This document shows, in pieces, positions 1-4,421 of a stretch of 5,698 nucleotides of DNA (position 1 is the stretch's first letter; the number at the start of each line of letters is the position of its first letter). The notes under the pieces are model-generated. The model made no database searches. It saw only the letters and a program-made list of their open reading frames with translations, and had not been told where the DNA came from. Position numbers and translations under genes: made by a program. The DNA is from an uncultured Bacteroidales bacterium (GTDB lineage: Bacteria; Bacteroidota; Bacteroidia; Bacteroidales; UBA932): the NCBI GenBank assembly GCA_946406095.1, contig CAMJJO010000117.1, forward strand, positions 1 to 5,698. Reading direction: 5' to 3'.

Positions 1-370
1 CCTGGGTGGCCGTTTCATCCTGGGCGCGGCGGGTCTTGAGGGTGACTTCCGCCACTGCGGCTATGCTGGCCAGGGCCTCTCCGCGGAAGCCGTAGCTGGT
101 GATGCGCTGCAGATCCTCCGCCTCCGCGATCTTGGAAGTGGCGTGCCTTTCGAAACACAGCACGGCGTCGGCAGGGCTCATCCCCGCGCCATTGTCTATC
201 ACCTGGATAGAAGTGCGGCCGGCATCCTTCACCACCACATCCACCTGCGTGGCTCCGGCATCCACCGCGTTCTCCATCAGCTCCTTGACGACGGACGCGG
301 GCCTCTGCACCACCTCTCCGGCGGCGATCATATTGGCGATATTCGCCGGCAGAACCTTAAGCTTTCCCAT
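1..370 (-). CDS. mutL: DNA mismatch repair protein MutL, N-terminal part (runs off window)
   Basis: MutL is the GHKL-type ATPase that couples MutS mismatch recognition to strand incision. Only the first 123 residues are present; the gene continues beyond base 1. The start reads MGKLKVLPANIANMIAAGEV, the usual MutL opening. The ATP-binding motifs are intact: KELMENAVDAG (residues 29-39, with E30 the expected catalytic base and N34 the Mg ligand), DNGAGM (59-64), RHATSK (75-80) and YGFRGEAL (93-100). The ATG overlaps the stop codon of the upstream small gene (TAATG, 1-nt overlap), so the two are translationally linked and probably share the promoter at 679-686. Identification rests on directly visible family motifs. 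The C-terminal endonuclease/dimerisation half cannot be assessed. Confidence 0.97.
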   Translation of the reverse strand, partial: MGKLKVLPANIANMIAAGEVVQRPASVVKELMENAVDAGATQVDVVVKDAGRTSIQVIDNGAGMSPADAVLCFERHATSKIAEAEDLQRITSYGFRGEALASIAAVAEVTLKTRRAQDETATQ

Positions 371-672
371 TACAGCAGCGTATAGAATTTGAGGATAAAA
401 TACAGCACTGCCACTATCAGCAGCAGCGTGACGATGCCGATTACGGTGTGGGCGCTCTTCATCCGGTTGCGGGTGCTCTGGTAGGCCCCGTCCCGGAAGG
501 CCCCGTGAAGATAGGTGCCGGGCACATATTCCCCGTCCTTCTTCTCCGCGTCCATGCTGCCGTCCACGGCCTTGAACTTCCGCATGCGGTCTTCCTTCTC
601 CTTATCGTAGTACATCGGCTTGTAATTGAACACCCGATGTTCGTCATCCCCGAAAAAATTGAAAAATCCCAT
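370..672 (-). CDS. Conserved small tail-anchored membrane protein upstream of mutL
   Basis: This is a 100-residue protein of unknown function. The N-terminal ~75 residues are hydrophilic and rich in charged and aromatic residues (NYKPMYYDKEKEDRMRKFK near 17-35). The C-terminus has one strong hydrophobic segment (about 76-97, VIGIVTLLLIVAVLYFILKF) followed by only a few residues, so it is likely tail-anchored in the inner membrane with the bulk in the cytoplasm. The start ATG lies 6 nt after a TAAATTTG promoter element, implying a leaderless message. The stop overlaps the mutL start. From memory, Bacteroidales genomes often carry a similar small membrane protein next to mutL. A role in repair is not shown by anything in the sequence. 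Confidence 0.85.
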   Translation of the reverse strand: MGFFNFFGDDEHRVFNYKPMYYDKEKEDRMRKFKAVDGSMDAEKKDGEYVPGTYLHGAFRDGAYQSTRNRMKSAHTVIGIVTLLLIVAVLYFILKFYTLL

Positions 673-678
673 AATTTA

Positions 679-686
679 CAAATTTA
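679..686 (-). promoter_or_regulatory. TAAATTTG -7 element for the small membrane protein-mutL operon
   Basis: On the minus strand this reads TAAATTTG, matching the Bacteroidota sigma-ABfr -7 consensus TAnnTTTG. It ends 6 nt before the ATG at 672, so the expected transcription start is at or within a base or two of the start codon. I see no convincing -33 TTTG. Confidence 0.6.
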
Positions 687-708
687 GCATTTTCTGCTGA
701 AAAAACCG

Positions 709-716
709 TACCTTTG
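709..716 (+). promoter_or_regulatory. TACCTTTG -7 element for ispF
   Basis: This is an exact TAnnTTTG match ending 6 nt before the ispF ATG at 723, the same spacing as the divergent promoter at 679-686. It implies a leaderless or nearly leaderless ispF transcript. No clear -33 element is visible. Confidence 0.65.
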
Positions 717-722
717 TGTGTT

Positions 723-1202
723 ATGCAGATACGAATCGGACAAGGATACGACGTTCATGCCATCGCAGATGGCCTGCCGATGTGGCTTGGGGGAGTCCGC
801 ATCCCTTCGGAAAAGGGCTTCGTGGCCCACTCGGACGGCGATGTGGCCATCCACGCCCTTTGCGACGCTCTGCTGGGGGCGGCCGCGAAAGGGGATATAG
901 GCCTGCACTTCCCGGACAATTCCGCCACCTGGAAGGGTGCCGACAGCAAGGACCTTCTCCGCCGGGTGATGGACCTTCTCCGGGCAGATGGCTGGCGCCT
1001 CGTAAACGCCGATATCACCATCGCCCTCCAGGCCCCCAAACTCCGCCCCCTCATCGATGAAATGCGTGCCACGCTGGCCCCGATTCTGGGGGTTCCGGTG
1101 GATGCGGTGAGCGTCAAGGCCACCACCACCGAGCGCCTTGGATTCGTCGGGCGTGGCGAGGGCTGCGAGGTCTGGGCCGTTGTTTTGATAGAAAAAGACT
1201 GA
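723..1202 (+). CDS. ispF: 2-C-methyl-D-erythritol 2,4-cyclodiphosphate synthase
   Basis: IspF converts CDP-ME 2-phosphate to MEcPP and CMP in the non-mevalonate isoprenoid pathway, as a cytosolic homotrimer. The 159-residue length is typical. Visible signatures are GYDVH (D10 and H12, zinc ligands), AHSDGDVAIHALCDALLGA (36-54, with H44 the third zinc ligand), GDIGLHFPD (57-65), and the C-terminal CDP-binding stretch TTTERLGFVGRGEG. The ATG at 723 is preferred over the in-frame TTG at 714 because the protein then begins MQIRIGQGYDVH, the normal family start, and because 714 falls inside the promoter element. The next gene starts 4 nt after the stop, so the two form an operon. No key residue is missing. 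Confidence 0.97.
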   Translation: MQIRIGQGYDVHAIADGLPMWLGGVRIPSEKGFVAHSDGDVAIHALCDALLGAAAKGDIGLHFPDNSATWKGADSKDLLRRVMDLLRADGWRLVNADITIALQAPKLRPLIDEMRATLAPILGVPVDAVSVKATTTERLGFVGRGEGCEVWAVVLIEKD

Positions 1203-1206
1203 CGAT

Positions 1207-1758
1207 ATGGAAAAAGCAATTGTAGTTGTCGACGAGATTTACGGGTTCCTGCCCGGAGGTGCGCTTGCCTGCGAGCATTCCCTCGAGGCGGTGGCTGCCA
1301 CCAAAGCGCTTCTGGAGAAGAAACCCGGCATCCCTGCCCTCTTTATCTGCGATCATCACCCCGCCAACCACTGCTCGTTCGTGGAGCAGGGAGGCCCCTG
1401 GCCCCCTCACTGCATTGCGGGCACCCGCGAAGGGGAAATCCACGACGACCTGCTGCCTTTCGTGCAGGAGGAACTTACATTCTTTAAGGGATGCGACCCT
1501 GCGGTGGAGCAGTATTCCGGTTTCGAGGGGCGCAATGCCGCCGGGCAAAGCCTTGCGGAAGTGCTGCAACTGCTTGGCACTGAAGTAGTTTATGTGGTTG
1601 GAATTGCCACCGAGTATTGCGTCCGCAACACCGCCGAAGACCTGCTGAAGGCCGGTTTCAAAGTCACGGTTCTCGAAGACTGCCTTGGCTGGGTGGATGC
1701 CGAAGGGCATAAAAATACCCTCCCTGAGTTGGCTCGGGAGGGCATCAGAATCAAATAA
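1207..1758 (+). CDS. pncA: Nicotinamidase-like isochorismatase-family amidohydrolase
   Basis: This is a 183-residue cysteine hydrolase of the isochorismatase fold, most like PncA, which deamidates nicotinamide to nicotinate for NAD salvage in the cytoplasm. The expected catalytic triad is present: D9 (VVVDE), K94 (FFKG) and C138 (ATEYCV, after the IA cis-peptide region at 133-134). Metal ligands match PncA: D49, H51 and H55 in CDHHPANH, and H68 in WPPHC. GGALA (17-21) and a YS-F motif (103-106) also fit. The usual DVQNDF opening is replaced by DEIYGF, so F14 is kept but Q, N and D are lost. Length is slightly shorter than typical PncA. The gene lies 4 nt after ispF, so it is co-transcribed. 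Nicotinamidase is the best guess; a related amidase is possible. Confidence 0.85.
   Translation: MEKAIVVVDEIYGFLPGGALACEHSLEAVAATKALLEKKPGIPALFICDHHPANHCSFVEQGGPWPPHCIAGTREGEIHDDLLPFVQEELTFFKGCDPAVEQYSGFEGRNAAGQSLAEVLQLLGTEVVYVVGIATEYCVRNTAEDLLKAGFKVTVLEDCLGWVDAEGHKNTLPELAREGIRIK
1711..1742 (-). terminator. Intrinsic terminator of the small lipoprotein gene, inside pncA codons
   Basis: Read on the minus strand, CCCTCCC-GAG pairs with CTC-(A)-GGGAGGG around a CCAA loop. This gives 10 pairs with a single bulged A, followed by TATTTTTAT. It starts about 22 nt beyond the stop codon of the minus-strand lipoprotein gene. On the plus strand the same hairpin has no following T-run. It therefore suits the minus gene, although it occupies the codons for roughly residues 171-179 of the pncA-like protein. 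Confidence 0.6.
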
Positions 1759-1764
1759 GTAAAA

Positions 1765-1995
1765 TTACTTCTTGATCTCGTTCTTGATGGCTTCTGCACC
1801 TGCGCTGATGCCAGTCTTTGCAACGTCGACAGCGGCGTCCTTAACTGCATCCTTAACCTCGTCCTCAGCGGACTTCTCAGCTGCAACAGCTTCCTGGGCG
1901 GCGGGTTCTGCGGTGGCTTCCTTGGCCTTCTTGTTTCCGCAAGCGGTGAAGCTCAGGAGAGCAACAACTGCCAGAATAACATAAATCTTCTTCAT
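1765..1995 (-). CDS. Small lipoprotein with Ala/Glu/Lys-rich helical tail
   Basis: This 76-residue protein begins MKKIYVILAVVALLSFTACG, a lysine-led hydrophobic signal ending in a lipobox-like FTAC with C19 as the expected lipidated cysteine. The mature part is about 58 residues of Ala, Glu, Asp and Lys with helical periodicity (for example EDEVKDAVKDAAVDVAKTG), ending EIKK. This suggests an amphipathic helix tethered to a membrane. An in-frame upstream start at 2043 would add residues ahead of the signal peptide and was rejected. The gene converges on pncA (6-nt gap between stop codons). It lies 110 nt downstream of the flavin-reductase-like gene on the same strand but has its own candidate promoter at 2055-2062. 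I do not recognise a family. Confidence 0.85.
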   Translation of the reverse strand: MKKIYVILAVVALLSFTACGNKKAKEATAEPAAQEAVAAEKSAEDEVKDAVKDAAVDVAKTGISAGAEAIKNEIKK

Positions 1996-2017
1996 AAGGC
2001 AATAAACTTTAAAAATA

Positions 2018-2027
2018 TAACCGGTTA
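2018..2027. promoter_or_regulatory. TAACCGGTTA palindrome in the lipoprotein gene leader
   Basis: A perfect 10-bp palindrome lies 22 nt upstream of the lipoprotein start, with a related half-site CCGGTTA at 2080-2086 upstream of the -7 element. The arrangement could be an operator, but a single palindrome of this length is weak evidence. Confidence 0.25.
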
Positions 2028-2054
2028 AAACATTGTGGCTCAATGGTCACAACG

Positions 2055-2062
2055 CAAAAATA
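2055..2062 (-). promoter_or_regulatory. TATTTTTG -7 element for the small lipoprotein gene
   Basis: The minus strand reads TATTTTTG, a TAnnTTTG match, giving a 5' leader of roughly 55 nt before the ATG at 1995. A TTG about 24 nt upstream could serve as -33, but the spacing is on the long side. Confidence 0.45.
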
Positions 2063-2105
2063 GTAAATAATCCCTTATGCCGGTTACAATTTTTAAGAAA
2101 TTTAA

Positions 2106-2783
2106 TTAATCAATAAACTTCTTGCCTGCATTCCAGGCGCCGCCTACGACTTCGCCGATGGCACGGTAGCACATACCGGCCGCGTCGAACACGATAGGCT
2201 GCAGTTTGGCAAGATCCACTTTTCCATCCGTCAGGATGCTTTCATCCGCGCTCATGTTCACCACTTCTCCCACCAGGATGCCGTCATTCCAACTTACTAC
2301 CTTGCACTCGAGGGTGAGGGGATACTCATTGATTATGGGCGCGTCCACGTTGGGGCTGGGGGTGATGGTGAATCCCGCTTTTGCCACCTTGTCCGGCACG
2401 TTGTTGCCGCTCACTATGCCGAGGTAGTCGGATTCGGCCACGGTGCGGATGTCTGCGAACGACACGGTGAAGGCGCCGGTAAGTTCCAGATTATCAGTGG
2501 TTTTGTGTTTGGACAGCGACACCACGATCTGGTTGTGGTCGTACTGCCCGGCCCAGGCCGCCATCATCACGTCCGGGGTGTGGTCTTTGTCCCAGGTTGC
2601 AATCATGACGCAGGGCTGGGGAGTTGTCATTAGAGCGTGGCTCGCGCCGAAATTCTTGCGCCCGGCCACTTCCTGAAGTGCTTCTTGCTTGTTCATCTCG
2701 CTATTTTTCTGATTATTAGTTGTTTTGCAAGCGGCCAGCAGCGTAATCGCCACCACTACCGAAAGGATAGTTAGTTGTTTCAT
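2106..2783 (-). CDS. Flavin reductase-like (FMN-binding split barrel) lipoprotein
   Basis: This is a 225-residue protein. The start MKQLTILSVVVAITLLAACK is a type II signal peptide with lipobox LAAC, C19 lipidated. After a short Asn/Lys linker, residues about 43-225 match the flavin reductase/flavoredoxin split-barrel family: KNFGASHAL, WDKDHTPDVMMAAWAG (64-79, where the family usually has D-x-MNAAW), SKHKTTDNL (91-99, the usual flavin-contacting stretch), ADIRTVAESDYLGIVSG (110-126), then GILVGEVVNMSADESIL. Known members bind FMN and are usually cytosolic; here the signal peptide puts the domain on the far side of the inner membrane. The ATG at 2783 sits 5 nt after a TATCTTTG promoter, which supports this start over an internal Met30 that would give a cytosolic form. 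The substrate is unknown. Confidence 0.88.
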   Translation of the reverse strand: MKQLTILSVVVAITLLAACKTTNNQKNSEMNKQEALQEVAGRKNFGASHALMTTPQPCVMIATWDKDHTPDVMMAAWAGQYDHNQIVVSLSKHKTTDNLELTGAFTVSFADIRTVAESDYLGIVSGNNVPDKVAKAGFTITPSPNVDAPIINEYPLTLECKVVSWNDGILVGEVVNMSADESILTDGKVDLAKLQPIVFDAAGMCYRAIGEVVGGAWNAGKKFID

Positions 2784-2788
2784 ATCTG

Positions 2789-2796
2789 CAAAGATA
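2789..2796 (-). promoter_or_regulatory. TATCTTTG -7 element for the flavin-reductase-like lipoprotein
   Basis: The minus strand reads TATCTTTG and then CAGAT directly before the ATG at 2783, so the message should be leaderless or nearly so. The position corroborates the signal-peptide start. The header hairpin of the 52-bp array begins about 15 bp upstream. Confidence 0.65.
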
Positions 2797-2811
2797 CGAA
2801 AAAAGGAAAAC

Positions 2812-2829
2812 ACCGCCTTGTCGGGTGGT
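2812..2829 (+). repeat. Header hairpin of the first 52-bp repeat array
   Basis: ACCGCC pairs with GGTGGT (one G-T wobble) around a TTGTCG loop, followed by TTTT and AACAGC, then the first repeat unit. The same hairpin and flanks recur at 5632-5647 directly before another 52-bp unit, so it appears to be part of the element. It resembles a plus-strand intrinsic terminator, yet no plus-strand gene lies upstream of it here. Confidence 0.6.
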
Positions 2830-2839
2830 TTTTAACAGC

Positions 2840-3097
2840 ACCCGTCGAAGTTTTCCCGCAAAAGCTCTACGGGTCGGCCGTTTTTTGCCTTACCCGTCGA
2901 GGAAAACCCGCAAAATCTCTACGGGTCGGCCATTTTTTGCCTTACCTGTCGAACTTTCTCTGCAAAACCTCTACAGGTCAGCCATTTTTGGGCTTACCTG
3001 TTAAGGAAACCGGGCAAAACCTCTACAGGTCGGCCATTTTTTGCCCTACCCGTCGAGGAAACCGGGCAAAAGCTCTACGGGTCAGCCATACGTTTGG
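2840..3097 (+). repeat. Tandem array of five 52-bp hairpin repeats (family A)
   Basis: Units begin at 2840, 2892, 2944, 2996 and 3048 with an exact 52-bp period. Each opens with ACCCGT or ACCTGT and, 29 nt later, carries the matching ACGGGT or ACAGGT, then GGTC, GCCATTTTTTGCC and the next unit. The C/T change in the left arm is always matched by G/A in the right arm, so base pairing is preserved. The central GCAAAA-n-CTCTAC is nearly invariant. The last unit is altered after GCCA to give TACGTTTG. Together with the divergent promoter and the leader of the next gene this fills 2784-3184, and I see no gene there. The function is unknown. Confidence 0.9.
3089..3096 (+). promoter_or_regulatory. 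TACGTTTG -7 element at the end of array A1, candidate promoter of the barrel-like gene
   Basis: This TAnnTTTG match is created where the final repeat departs from the consensus GCCATTTTTTG. It would give an ~85-nt leader to the gene at 3185. A second near-match, TATCTTTA at 3117-3124, would give a leader of about 55 nt. It lies inside a 7-bp inverted repeat (AATGCCG at 3109-3115, CGGCATT at 3136-3142). I cannot decide between the two. Confidence 0.4.
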
Positions 3098-3184
3098 AAT
3101 AACGGTCGAATGCCGCTATCTTTACGCCGGCAAATCGGCATTTAACCGTGCAAGATTGCCCGACTTTTGGATTTACAAGATACT

Positions 3185-3778
3185 ATGAAGAGATTGCTGA
3201 TACTTGCGGCCGCGCTATTTGTTTCAACTATGGTTCCCCTGAAGGCCCAAACCATGGCGGATGACGCCAAAGTGTGGGCCGCCGGCTGGAAACACGCTTT
3301 TTCGGCCGAAGGCAGGCAGGCGTGGAAGCCGGAGTTCACCGCACGCATATATGCAGGTTTGTTCACGGAAGGTCCGGCCGTCTCGGGCGGCATAAGGATA
3401 GACGACAAGCGCACTTTGGGCCTTATGATTTGGAAGGGGAACACTTATATAGACGCAGCCCCCGCCAGCGTCCACAGCATATCCACCGGCCTGTATATGC
3501 GCAGGTACTTCCATCTTGGAAAGAAGGATATCGTGGCCCTGTACAGCGATTTTGCCATCGGCGCAGGGTATATTTATAGAATAGATGGGGGATACATGAC
3601 CAACGTAGAGACAGGGGAAACCGTCAGGACTTATGAAGAGAATAGCGAAGGCGATATCATCTTCGCCGCCACCTGGCAACCCGGCGTCCGCTTCCGCTTC
3701 TGGAAGAACCTGCATCTGTTTCTCGGCCCGACAATCTCGACAAACACTATCGGGATCCATCTTGGCGTGGGATTGTAG
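3185..3778 (+). CDS. Small outer-membrane beta-barrel-like protein, function unknown
   Basis: This 197-residue protein starts MKRLLILAAALFVSTMVPLKA followed by QT, a clear signal peptide with cleavage predicted near residue 21-22. The mature part alternates short amphipathic strands with polar turns: FTARIYAGLFTEGPAVSGGI, RTLGLMIWKG, VHSISTGLYMRRYFHLG, VALYSDFAIGAGYIYRI, GVRFRFWKNLHLFLGP. It ends IGIHLGVGL, resembling the closing strand of small Bacteroidota barrel proteins. Outer-membrane location is inferred. The ATG at 3185 is chosen over an upstream TTG at 3167 because the signal peptide then begins correctly. It is preceded by a 52-bp array and followed by a 50-bp array. No specific function can be assigned. 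Confidence 0.8.
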   Translation: MKRLLILAAALFVSTMVPLKAQTMADDAKVWAAGWKHAFSAEGRQAWKPEFTARIYAGLFTEGPAVSGGIRIDDKRTLGLMIWKGNTYIDAAPASVHSISTGLYMRRYFHLGKKDIVALYSDFAIGAGYIYRIDGGYMTNVETGETVRTYEENSEGDIIFAATWQPGVRFRFWKNLHLFLGPTISTNTIGIHLGVGL

Positions 3779-3791
3779 CGGAACGGCCAAT

Positions 3792-3872
3792 CCAGACACG
3801 CCCGACCCCCGTTTCGTGTCTGGAAGCGTGGATTTGCCCGTGCAGACACCAGGGAGGCCATTTTCGTGTCTG
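3792..3872 (+). repeat. Array of two 50-bp hairpin repeats (family B), upstream of the YSRDI-repeat gene
   Basis: Unit 1 has CCAGACAC (3792-3799) and GTGTCTGG (3816-3823), a perfect 8-bp stem over a 16-nt loop containing GACCCCCGTTTC. Unit 2 starts exactly 50 bp later with CAGACAC (3843-3849) and GTGTCTG (3866-3872), and its loop contains AGGGAGGCCATTTTC. The linker GAAGCGTGGATTTGCCCGTG separates them. The array lies between the stop at 3778 and the next promoter at 3889. Confidence 0.85.
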
Positions 3873-3896
3873 GAAATGGGAAATTGATTATCTTCG
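3869..3896 (+). promoter_or_regulatory. Promoter of the YSRDI-repeat gene, fused to the last family-B hairpin arm
   Basis: TATCTTCG at 3889-3896 is one base from TAnnTTTG. TCTG at 3869-3872, part of the right arm of the last hairpin, sits 16 nt upstream where a -33 TTTG is expected. The surrounding block GATTATCTTCGCG and a following ATAGAA are repeated almost exactly at 5376-5398 before another gene. The predicted leader is about 25 nt. Confidence 0.5.
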
Positions 3897-3927
3897 CGTT
3901 ATAGAACGCTTGAACAACTGAAAATAA

Positions 3928-4413
3928 ATGATGGCTAAAAGATTGGCAATTGCCCTGTTATTGCTTTTCGCATCCCTGATATCGTTTGCGGGGAATGTCA
4001 AAGTGTATTCCGGGAATAGTGGCTACTCGCGGGACATAATATGTACCGTCAGCAATTCAAAGATATATTTGAAGAATTCATCTTATAGTAGGGATATCCT
4101 ATACACGATAAGAGGAAATACGATTTATTCAGGCCAAAGCTCTTATTCACGGGATATAGTATGCACGATCAGAAATGGAAAAGTCTATGATGGCAACTCG
4201 AACTACAGTCGCGACATCCTCTTTACAATCAAAAATAGTTCAATATACAGGGGCAACTCCAATTATTCCAGAGACATTCTTGCCAATATGAAAAACGGAA
4301 AAGTCTATTCGGGCACATCATCATATTCGAGGGATATCCTGTATAATTATGATGGAAACCTGACTATCGAAGAATTCGTTGCCGTTTACCTGGCGGTGCT
4401 TTATACGTATTGA
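3928..4413 (+). CDS. Secreted protein of six 20-residue YSRDI repeats
   Basis: This 161-residue protein opens with a signal peptide (MMAKRLAIALLLLFASLISFA, cleavage near residue 21). Six tandem repeats of exactly 20 residues follow, consensus [IV]YxGNSxYSRDI[LIV]xTIxNxx. The YSRDI tyrosines fall at 33, 53, 73, 93, 113 and 133 with no indels. Each unit looks like two short beta-strands joined by a GNS turn, suggesting a closed or stacked beta structure. A 17-residue hydrophobic/aromatic end (LTIEEFVAVYLAVLYTY) caps it. Codons vary freely while YSRDI is fixed, so selection acts on the protein. Coding is noticeably AT-richer than its neighbours, hinting at transfer or different expression. Start 3928 or the adjacent ATG 3931 are both possible. 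It converges on the metallo-hydrolase gene with an 8-nt gap. I do not recognise a named function. Confidence 0.85.
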   Translation: MMAKRLAIALLLLFASLISFAGNVKVYSGNSGYSRDIICTVSNSKIYLKNSSYSRDILYTIRGNTIYSGQSSYSRDIVCTIRNGKVYDGNSNYSRDILFTIKNSSIYRGNSNYSRDILANMKNGKVYSGTSSYSRDILYNYDGNLTIEEFVAVYLAVLYTY

Positions 4414-4421
4414 ATATAGTA

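Noticed and set aside
1114..1710. Minus-strand 198-codon frame opposite the pncA-like gene
   Set aside because: It is a shadow of a well-supported gene. It has no family motifs, no promoter and no signal.
1757..1770. AAGTAA-AA-TTACTT inverted repeat between convergent stop codons
   Set aside because: It is short, AT-only in effect, and made largely from the two stop codons and their neighbours. The GC-rich stem beside it is the better terminator.
2840..3097. CRISPR array
   Set aside because: No identical repeats alternate with unique spacers. The whole 52-bp period is conserved, conservation is spread through the unit, and no cas genes are present.
2775..3188. A 137-codon plus-strand reading frame through the 52-bp repeats
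   Set aside because: The period of 52 is not a multiple of 3, so each unit is read in a different frame and gives no protein repeat. The variation follows hairpin pairing, not codons. It also overlaps the flavin-reductase promoter and shows no start signals.
3631..3861. Minus-strand reading frame through the first 50-bp array
   Set aside because: It overlaps the barrel gene antisense and the repeats. A similar frame at 5209-5436 arises simply because the repeat is shared. There is no promoter or signal.
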